A stretch of DNA of 64,000 nt from NCBI RefSeq assembly GCF_027947575.1, contig NZ_CP116256.1:2170001-2234000 (forward strand). Direction: 5' to 3'. Position numbers and translations under genes: made by a program. The notes beneath the pieces are model-generated. The model was not told where the DNA came from, ran no database searches, and was given only the letters and a program-made list of their open reading frames with translations. Of this stretch, positions 56,800-64,000 are shown in pieces. Origin of the DNA: Streptomyces rubrogriseus. Its GTDB lineage: Bacteria > Actinomycetota > Actinomycetes > Streptomycetales > Streptomycetaceae. The number at the start of each line of letters is the position of its first letter. Position 1 is the first letter of the stretch.

Positions 56800-56925
56800 C
56801 CTGGTTCGAAGAGCACGGCGGCGAGAGTTCCTGGCTCCCGGGGATCCTGTCCCCGGTCACAGTGGCGGGACCGCGCCGGATTCGCACCGGGCTTCCTCTT
56901 CTGCCGCCGTAGATGGCCCCGGAAG
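56800..56925 (-). promoter_or_regulatory. Cobalamin riboswitch
   Basis: Read on the minus strand: GGCGGCAGAAGAGGAAGCCC (near 56908-56889), GGTGCGAATCCGGCGCGG, CCCGCCACTGTGACCGG (near 56871-56855) and the B12-box-like GGAGCCAGGAACTC (near 56838-56825). The outer GGCGGC pairs with GCCGCC (56817-56822). These are the conserved elements of the class-I cobalamin riboswitch. It lies about 100 bp upstream of cbiB and should repress the seven-gene operon when coenzyme B12 is plentiful. The rest of 56926-57097 shows no gene. Confidence 0.9.
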
Positions 56926-57097
56926 TCCACCACGGCCCGCGAACACCCGTCAACCTGGCGTTGACCTGCGACGGGGGAGTGTGCGAAGGCCCACACCCGA
57001 GTGGTGTGCGCCGGCACGCGAAGAGGCGGGGCGCGGAACGGTTCGAGTCCGTCCCGCACCCCGCCCCGGGGGCGTGCGCCCGTGAGACGGGCGACGC

Positions 57098-57319
57098 TCA
57101 GGCGACGATCAGATAGATCCCGTACGCCACCGCCGCCGTGCAGGCCGCGAAGCACGCGTAGGCGCCGGTGACCGCGAGGGTCGCGGAGCCGCCCCGGGCG
57201 GTGGCCCGCTCCTGGCGGGAGAGGCCGACGATGCCGAGGGTGAACAGGCCCACCAGGGCCACCGTGACCACGAGGCTGACGCCGAAGACGGAGCCGAGGG
57301 CTGCCCAGTCGATGCTCAT
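57098..57319 (-). CDS. Small two-helix membrane protein downstream of pit
   Basis: 73 aa from ATG 57319; the open frame upstream is GC shadow. Two hydrophobic segments: LGSVFGVSLVVTVALVGLFTLGIVGL (about 8-33) and TLAVTGAYACFAACTAAVAYGIYLIV (about 47-72), joined by SRQERATARGG. It lies 34 bp after the phosphate transporter stop, in the same direction, so it is probably co-transcribed and Pho-regulated. A role as transporter accessory peptide is only a guess. Confidence 0.75.
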   Translation of the reverse strand: MSIDWAALGSVFGVSLVVTVALVGLFTLGIVGLSRQERATARGGSATLAVTGAYACFAACTAAVAYGIYLIVA

Positions 57320-57353
57320 GGAGGTTCGCTTCCTTCGTACCCGGCAGGCGGGT

Positions 57354-58625
<1,272 letters not shown>

Positions 58626-58661
58626 TTACCCAGGCAATCGTTCGAGGTCGTTGGCGCGACG

Positions 58662-58694
58662 AACGTAGGTAACCAGGGTGAACGGAAGATGAAC
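58662..58694 (-). promoter_or_regulatory. PHO-box-like direct repeats upstream of pit
   Basis: On the minus strand three adjacent 11-nt units: GTTCATCTTCC, GTTCACCCTGG, TTACCTACGTT. The first two match the Streptomyces PHO direct repeat unit (GTTCACC plus 4 nt); the third is weaker. They lie 37-69 bp upstream of the pit ATG, overlapping where a -35 region would be. Confidence 0.65.
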
Positions 58695-58843
58695 TGGGCA
58701 GGGCGTCACGGTGACCGGAAGCGGTGTCACGGCCTCCCTCTGCGTGCCCGCCCCGCTGCTCTCCGGAGACGTCCCTGGCAGGATCACCGCGAGGGCGTTC
58801 GGCGACGGGACGTGAGGGGCGCGCGGGCGCCCGGGAGGAGACG

Positions 58844-59503
58844 GTGACTGTGACGCGATCGCGCGAGGAAGACGCCTGGGCGGAACTCGTCGCGGCGGCC
58901 CGCCGGACGGTCTCGGACGGGCTGGTGGTCGGCACCTCCGGCAACGTGTCGGTGCGCGTCGGCGACACGGTCCTGGTCACCCCGTCGGGCGTCCCCTACG
59001 ACCGGCTCACTCCGGACCACGCGACCGGCGTCGACCTGGACGGACGGCAGGTGCTCGGCACCCTCGTCCCCACCAGCGAACTGCCCATGCACCTCGCCGT
59101 GTACCGCGCCGACCCCGGCGCCCGGGCCGTCGTCCACACCCACGCCGTGCACGCGACGGCGGTCTCGCTGCTCGTCCCCGAACTCCCGCCGGTGCACTAC
59201 ATGACCGCCGCCCTCGGCGGCCCCGTCCGGGTCGCCCCCTACGCGGCCTACGGCACCGCCGAACTCGCCCGCGGCATGCTCGAAGCCCTCGCCGACCGCA
59301 CCGGCTGCCTGCTCCGCAACCACGGCACGATCACCTACGGCACCTCCCTCGACCAGGCCTACGACCGCACCGCCCAGCTCGAGTGGATGTGCCGCCTGTG
59401 GCTGACCGCGTCCTCGGTGCCGGGCCACTCGCCGTCCCTGCTGACGCCGGCCCAGCTCGCCGAGGTGACCGAACGCCTCCGGGGGTACGGGCAGCGAAGC
59501 TGA
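58844..59503 (+). CDS. Class II aldolase/adducin family protein (fuculose-phosphate aldolase-like)
   Basis: 219 aa from GTG 58844; GTG 58850 is also possible, and GGGAGGAG precedes both. Aldolase II fold: LVVGTSGNVSVRVGD (phosphate-binding), LVTPSGVPYDRLTP, PTSELPMHLAVYR (catalytic Glu), AVVHTHAVHATA (zinc His pair), LLRNHGTITYGTSL (third His). All zinc-site residues are present, so an active aldolase on a sugar phosphate is likely. The substrate is open. Divergent from pit. Confidence 0.88.
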   Translation: MTVTRSREEDAWAELVAAARRTVSDGLVVGTSGNVSVRVGDTVLVTPSGVPYDRLTPDHATGVDLDGRQVLGTLVPTSELPMHLAVYRADPGARAVVHTHAVHATAVSLLVPELPPVHYMTAALGGPVRVAPYAAYGTAELARGMLEALADRTGCLLRNHGTITYGTSLDQAYDRTAQLEWMCRLWLTASSVPGHSPSLLTPAQLAEVTERLRGYGQRS

Positions 59504-59617
59504 CGCGCGGTGCGTGCCGGGCGGCTGCGCGGGTACCGGCTACGGGAACGAAGACCCCCGTCACCCACTGTCACGCGTCCACTGGCCGCCCGAGGACTCC
59601 ACCAGGAGACTGGCCCC

Positions 59618-60745
59618 ATGCGCACTGTCACCGCAACGGCAGCCGCCGTCACCGCAGCACTGGCGACCGGGGTGGCGAGCGTCGCCGCCGGCCGGCTCGC
59701 CAGCGACGCCGCGCTCAAGGCGCCCCCCGGCCGGCCGCTGCCCACCGAGCCACGGCTCACCGTGCACGGGACCGCCGCCGGGCAGATCACCCTCACCCGG
59801 CACCTGGCCGCCCTGCGCCCCGGCCGGTACGGGCTCGCCGGCGACGGCTCCCACGCCGTCCTCGGCCCCGTCCTGGACACCGCCGAGCACGGCGCCGACA
59901 CCGTCGTACGCCGCCTCGAACGCGTCACGCACGGCACCCTCGCGACCGGCGACCGGGCCTGGTTCACCCCCAACCTGTACGTCGGGAACCCGGGCACGGC
60001 CCTCGACCTCGAGTACGCCGACGTCGAGGTCCCGGGGGAACTGGGGCCGCTCCCGGCCTGGTTCCTGCCCGGGGCCCGGCCGACCTGGATCGTCGCCGTG
60101 CACGGCCTGGCCGCCACCCGCGAACACGCGCTGAACCTGATCGCCCCCCTGCACCGCCGCAACGTCCCGGTGCTCGCCCTCGCCTACCGCGGCGACGTCG
60201 GCGCACCGCCCTCGCCCGACGGCCTGCACCACTTCGGCGAGACCGAATGGCGCGACCTGGACGCGGCCGTCCGCTACGCCCTCGACCACGGCGCCCGCCA
60301 GGTCGTCCTGCTCGGCTGGTCCACCGGCGCCACCATGGCGCTGCGCACCGCCGCGCTCTCGGGCGTGCGCGACCGGATCGCGGGGCTCGTCCTGGACTCC
60401 CCTGTGCTCAGCTGGGAGACCACCCTGCGCGCCCTGGCCGCCGCCCGCCGCACCCCCGGCGCACTCCTGCCGCTCGCCGTCCGGGCCGCGCAGGGCCGCG
60501 CCGGGCTGCACGCCGACCGGGACACCGGTACGGCGGGTCTGCACCGCCCGGCCGTGCCCACCCTGATCTTCCACGGCCCCGGCGACGAAGTGGCCCCCTG
60601 GCGCCTCTCCCGCCGCCTCGCCGACACGCACCCGCGCCTGGTCGCCCTCCACACCGTCCGGGACGCCCCGCACGGCGCCATGTGGAACGCCGACCCCGCG
60701 GACTACGAGGAGACCCTCCGCCGCTTCATGACCCCACTGGTATGA
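59618..60745 (+). CDS. Alpha/beta hydrolase
   Basis: 375 aa from ATG 59618 (AGGAGA at good spacing). N-terminal hydrophobic stretch (TVTATAAAVTAALATGVASVAAG) may be a signal anchor. The hydrolase fold: WIVAVHGLAATREHALNL (oxyanion region), LGWSTGATMALRTA (nucleophile Ser in GWSTG), FHGPGDEVAPW (Asp) and DAPHGAMWN (His). A lipase/esterase or peptidase-like function is possible; substrate unknown. Confidence 0.88.
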   Translation: MRTVTATAAAVTAALATGVASVAAGRLASDAALKAPPGRPLPTEPRLTVHGTAAGQITLTRHLAALRPGRYGLAGDGSHAVLGPVLDTAEHGADTVVRRLERVTHGTLATGDRAWFTPNLYVGNPGTALDLEYADVEVPGELGPLPAWFLPGARPTWIVAVHGLAATREHALNLIAPLHRRNVPVLALAYRGDVGAPPSPDGLHHFGETEWRDLDAAVRYALDHGARQVVLLGWSTGATMALRTAALSGVRDRIAGLVLDSPVLSWETTLRALAAARRTPGALLPLAVRAAQGRAGLHADRDTGTAGLHRPAVPTLIFHGPGDEVAPWRLSRRLADTHPRLVALHTVRDAPHGAMWNADPADYEETLRRFMTPLV

Positions 60746-60751
60746 CCCCCC

Positions 60752-60825
60752 GCCACGCCCCCTCCGCGCGACCCCCGACGGCCCCACGCCACGCCGCCTC
60801 CGCGCGACCCCCGACGGCCCCACGC
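60752..60825. repeat. 36-bp tandem duplication after the hydrolase gene
   Basis: Two nearly identical 36-bp copies containing CCTCCGCGCGACCCCCGACG (starting 60761 and 60797), followed by a partial CCACGCC copy. They lie in the 285-bp gap 60746-61030, where no gene is supported. Recent slippage or a structured 3' end. Confidence 0.7.
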
Positions 60826-61030
60826 CCCCTCAGCGCCACAGCCGCCGGCTCCACGCCCCACCCACCGTTCCCGCCCGTTCCCGCGCGCGTCGCTCCGGTT
60901 CCGTTCAGCGCCGTACCACTGGCCTGATCCGATGCCCGGACGCTGCGCCGGGCCCCCGCGTCCGCCGTCCCGGGAGGCCGCCGGGGCATTCCGTTTGGGT
61001 TTTCGGACCGTCAACCGGAAGACTGCACCC

Positions 61031-62449
61031 GTGACGTCCCGTATCCCGCGCGACTCCAGGCTTCGACTCGTCCGCCCGCGACCCCTGGCCGCCGCCCCCC
61101 AAGCGATGAATCAGCGGCGTCCGCGCCGCCCCGCGCCGCGCCCCCCGGAAGGCACACCGGCCCGCTCGGAGCTGGCCGGAATGGCGCGCTCCGGTCTTGC
61201 CGACGCGGCCCGTGTCGCCCGCTGGGCCGACTCCGCGCTCGGCCCCGGCCGCGGCAGCGCGACCGCCGACGGCAAGGCCACCCTGTCCGACGCCACCGCC
61301 GACCACGCGGCCCGCGAGCTGGGCCTGCCCGTGGCCAAGGTCCGCGCCGACTGGGACACCGCCCGTCTCGCCGGACTGGTCGAGGTGCACGGCGACACCG
61401 CCCGCCCCGGCTGGCGGCTGCGCGCCTGGAACCGCGACGACAGCGCCGTGCTGCGTGGCTGGGTCGCCCTGTTCGACGCCTGGTCGCTCGCCCACCCCGA
61501 GCCCGCCGGACAGGAGCCCGGCGCGGTCGCCGAGGTCGTCTCCGCGATGCCCCAGGTGCTCTCCTTCCTCCAGCTGTCCGCCGGACCCGTCCCCGTGGCA
61601 CAGCTCCTGGACCTGCTGGAGCAGCGCGTCACCGAACTGCGCACCGAACGCTGCGAGGTGCCCTACGGTCCCCGGCTCGAACCCGGCACCCCGGGCGCCG
61701 AGCCGGACCCGGCCCCGGCCACCGACACCCCGCTCGCCCCCCTCCTGGACTGGGCCCTGCACGCCCTCGCCTCCGTCGGCGCCCTCACCTGCGGCGACGG
61801 ACACGCCACGCTCACCCCGCTCGGCAGCTGGGCGGTCTGGGTCAAGCTGGAGCAGATCTGCGTCGCCGCGCAGAGCCCGGCCGGCAACATCGAGCAGTCG
61901 GCCGAGGGCATGCTCCGCGGCTGCGCACAGCTCCGCCCCAACGCCGCCCGCGCCGAGTACCGCGCCTGGCTCGCCGCCCGCCCCGTCGGCAGCGCCGTCG
62001 CCGAGCTGCTCGAGGCCGCCCGCGGCGAGGACGCCCTGCTGCGCGGCCTCGCCTTCGAGGCGCTGCGCGTCGTCGGGGCCCCCGCCGAGCCCGACGTCCG
62101 CGGCGTCGTCGACGAGTCGACGCTCAGGCCCTACGCCCTGCTGTGGCTGGCCGAGCACGACGGCGCCGACCCCGAGGACGCCCACGAGGTCCTCACCCGC
62201 CGGGAGGCCACCTGGCTGTGGGTCGACACCGCGGCGGCCGTTGCCGACCACGGGGAGGCCCCGCTGCTGGTGCGGCACCTGGAGTCGGCCGTGCAGGCCA
62301 CCGTCCCGGCGCTGCTCGACGAGGTCCGCGCGGTCGGCCACCCCCGCACCGTGCAGGTCCTGGTGGCGCTGGCCGCCGCGCACCCCGACCCCGCCCTGGC
62401 CAAGGCCGTACGCCGGGCGGCCTTCCAGGTCCACACCGGGGGCAGCTGA
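61031..62449 (+). CDS. Conserved-looking protein of unknown function
   Basis: 472 aa from GTG 61031 (GGAAG 9 bp upstream); an ATG at 61106 is an alternative. After a basic, Pro-rich start (MNQRRPRRPAPRPPEG) there is a winged-helix-like stretch (ATADHAARELGLPVAKVRADWDTARLAGLVEVHGDTARPGWRLRAW), an all-helical middle with LTPLGSWAVWVKLEQICVA, and a HEAT-like C-terminus (ALRVVGAPAEPDVRGVV...LLDEVRAVGHPRTVQVLVALAAAHPD). No catalytic motif or membrane segment. I do not recognise the family; DNA/RNA or protein binding is a guess. Confidence 0.75.
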   Translation: MTSRIPRDSRLRLVRPRPLAAAPQAMNQRRPRRPAPRPPEGTPARSELAGMARSGLADAARVARWADSALGPGRGSATADGKATLSDATADHAARELGLPVAKVRADWDTARLAGLVEVHGDTARPGWRLRAWNRDDSAVLRGWVALFDAWSLAHPEPAGQEPGAVAEVVSAMPQVLSFLQLSAGPVPVAQLLDLLEQRVTELRTERCEVPYGPRLEPGTPGAEPDPAPATDTPLAPLLDWALHALASVGALTCGDGHATLTPLGSWAVWVKLEQICVAAQSPAGNIEQSAEGMLRGCAQLRPNAARAEYRAWLAARPVGSAVAELLEAARGEDALLRGLAFEALRVVGAPAEPDVRGVVDESTLRPYALLWLAEHDGADPEDAHEVLTRREATWLWVDTAAAVADHGEAPLLVRHLESAVQATVPALLDEVRAVGHPRTVQVLVALAAAHPDPALAKAVRRAAFQVHTGGS

Positions 62450-62481
62450 CCGGCCGGCCCCGACGGGCGAACCGCCGGAGG

Positions 62482-62895
62482 CTACCCGCGTACCTCCGGC
62501 GCGTACGTCCCGAAGCTCCAGACGTTGCCCTCCAGGTCGCGGGCCATGTAGTCCCGCGAGCCGTAGTCCTGGTCGGTCGGGGGCATCAGGATCTCCGCGC
62601 CGTGCTCCACCGCCCGCCGGTGATGGGCGTCGACGTCCGCCACCACGACGTACACCCCCGTGGGGCCGCCGCCCTTCATCGCCTCGTCGAAGCGGCTGCC
62701 GCTGCCCTTCGAGCCGAGCATGACCGCGCCGTTGCCCTGGGCCAGCTCGGCGTGGGCCACCGAGCCGTCCTCGCCCTCGTACACCGCGAGTTCGGTGAAG
62801 CCGAAGGCCTCGGTGAGCTGCCGGATCGCCGCCCTGGCGTCCGCGTACCGGAGTGTCGGGCAGATGCTGGGGCTGCCACCCGCGTTGCCTGTCAT
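62482..62895 (-). CDS. VOC family protein (glyoxalase-like)
   Basis: 137 aa from ATG 62895 (GGAAG 9 bp upstream); the longer frame lacks a ribosome site. VOC fold of the phenazine/PhnB-like type: SICPTLRYADARAAIRQLTEAFGFTELAVYEGEDGSVAHAEL, GVYVVVADVDAHHRRAVEHGAEILMPPTDQDYGSRDYMARDLEGNVWSFGTY. The D-x-x-GN-x-W end is typical. Substrate unknown. Convergent with the unknown gene at 61031-62449. Confidence 0.87.
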   Translation of the reverse strand: MTGNAGGSPSICPTLRYADARAAIRQLTEAFGFTELAVYEGEDGSVAHAELAQGNGAVMLGSKGSGSRFDEAMKGGGPTGVYVVVADVDAHHRRAVEHGAEILMPPTDQDYGSRDYMARDLEGNVWSFGTYAPEVRG

Positions 62896-63033
62896 GCCGA
62901 TCACTTCCCTGTGAGCCGGTGGTCCGTCCTGACTGGCCGGGTCCATGGCCCGAAGGCCGGTTTGGACTCGTTCGCCCAGTCTTGCACCGGCCACTGACAA
63001 CGCTCGCGGGGAAAACCGGTTGCACCGCCCCGT

Positions 63034-63039
63034 TAGACT
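63034..63039 (+). promoter_or_regulatory. -10 box before the mini-ORF upstream of the ABC-F gene
   Basis: TAGACT (TAnnnT) ends 7 bp before the ATG at 63047, so the transcript would be leaderless at the mini-ORF. No good -35 is seen at standard spacing. Confidence 0.4.
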
Positions 63040-63046
63040 GGCCCTC

Positions 63047-63070
63047 ATGGCCATTCTCCTCGTGCATTAG
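63047..63070 (+). CDS. Possible 7-aa leader peptide of the ABC-F gene
   Basis: ATG GCC ATT CTC CTC GTG CAT TAG, peptide MAILLVH. It starts right after a -10 box and ends 59 nt ahead of the ABC-F GTG. Leader peptides that sense ribosome stalling are known for several ABC-F genes. No hairpin was proven in the spacer. Confidence 0.4.
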   Translation: MAILLVH

Positions 63071-63129
63071 AGCGGCGGGAACCTCCACAGCCGCCCATCC
63101 CCGCCAACCACCCGCCCAGGAGTCTGACC

Positions 63130-64000
<871 letters not shown>

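Noticed and set aside
57035..57060. ACGGTTCGAGTCCGT followed by CCCGCACC, resembling a tRNA T-arm and acceptor end
   Set aside because: No matching 5' acceptor at the right distance, and no D-arm or 7-nt anticodon loop could be built from the upstream 75 nt.

Overview
The window is high-GC DNA from an actinomycete, almost certainly Streptomyces. Support comes from extreme third-position GC, many GTG/TTG starts, 4-bp ATGA/GTGA overlaps between operon genes, ABC sugar transporters without their own ATPase, an ectABCD operon, an LAETG surface protein and the aerobic/actinobacterial cobalamin gene set. From memory, the order cobD-cobQ-cobN-...-cobC, LAETGG protein, ectABCD, PBP/sigma, pectinases resembles the SCO1845-SCO1880 region of S. 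coelicolor; no alignment was run.

Layout. (1) 1-18.6 kb: a plant cell-wall (pectin/arabinan) utilisation island on the plus strand. It holds a 5-dehydro-4-deoxyglucarate dehydratase with a coupled gene of unknown function, a GntR regulator, a DapA-like lyase/dehydratase, an IlvD/Edd pentonate dehydratase, two sugar permeases, a Gfo/Idh/MocA oxidoreductase, a DUF6807 protein, a GH43 glycosidase, a lipoprotein sugar-binding protein, and three secreted pectinolytic enzymes (acetylesterase, pectate lyase, pectinesterase). A VOC protein, an MFS transporter and a TIGR03086-type protein lie inside it. (2) 18.7-25.9 kb: a secreted HAD phosphatase, an ECF sigma factor with a membrane partner, a penicillin-binding protein, a two-component system with a frameshifted membrane protein, and a GNAT acetyltransferase. 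(3) 25.9-28.4 kb: an IclR regulator divergent from a 2-oxoglutarate semialdehyde dehydrogenase, the expected last step for the sugar-acid routes of region 1. (4) 28.5-37.7 kb: DUF1349 protein, FrnE/DsbA-like protein, two class-V aminotransferases, the ectABCD operon, a small membrane protein and an amidohydrolase. (5) 37.9-38.9 kb: an LAETG-anchored surface protein with a likely frameshift at its extreme C-terminus. (6) 39.2-56.9 kb: the cobalamin locus, two minus-strand operons (cobM-cobL-cobJ-cbiX-cobC, and cbiB-cobQ-cobN-chelatase-cobO-cobB-cobI behind a cobalamin riboswitch) with a ZIP metal transporter between them. (7) 57.1-64.0 kb: low-affinity phosphate transporter with a PHO-box-like repeat, class II aldolase, alpha/beta hydrolase, an unknown protein, a VOC protein and an ABC-F ATPase cut by the window end, preceded by a possible 7-codon leader ORF.

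How they work together. Secreted pectinesterase, pectate lyase and acetylesterase would open pectin; the binding protein and two permeases would import oligosaccharides; GH43 would release pentose. The IlvD/Edd and DapA-like enzymes (pentonate branch) and KdgD (uronate branch) both lead to 2-oxoglutarate semialdehyde, which the aldehyde dehydrogenase at 26.8-28.4 kb would oxidise to 2-oxoglutarate. The cobalamin operons build the corrin ring, insert cobalt (CobN plus a fused AAA/VWA chelatase subunit) and process the side chains; cobH, cobK and the lower-ligand genes are not in the window. I did not see CRISPR arrays, intact insertion sequences, rRNA or tRNA genes. The less-explained signals are two single-base frameshifts in G/C-rich runs, an in-frame dispersed repeat inside cobB, two short leader-type ORFs (before cbiB and before the ABC-F gene), and matching palindromes around the sugar-catabolic genes.
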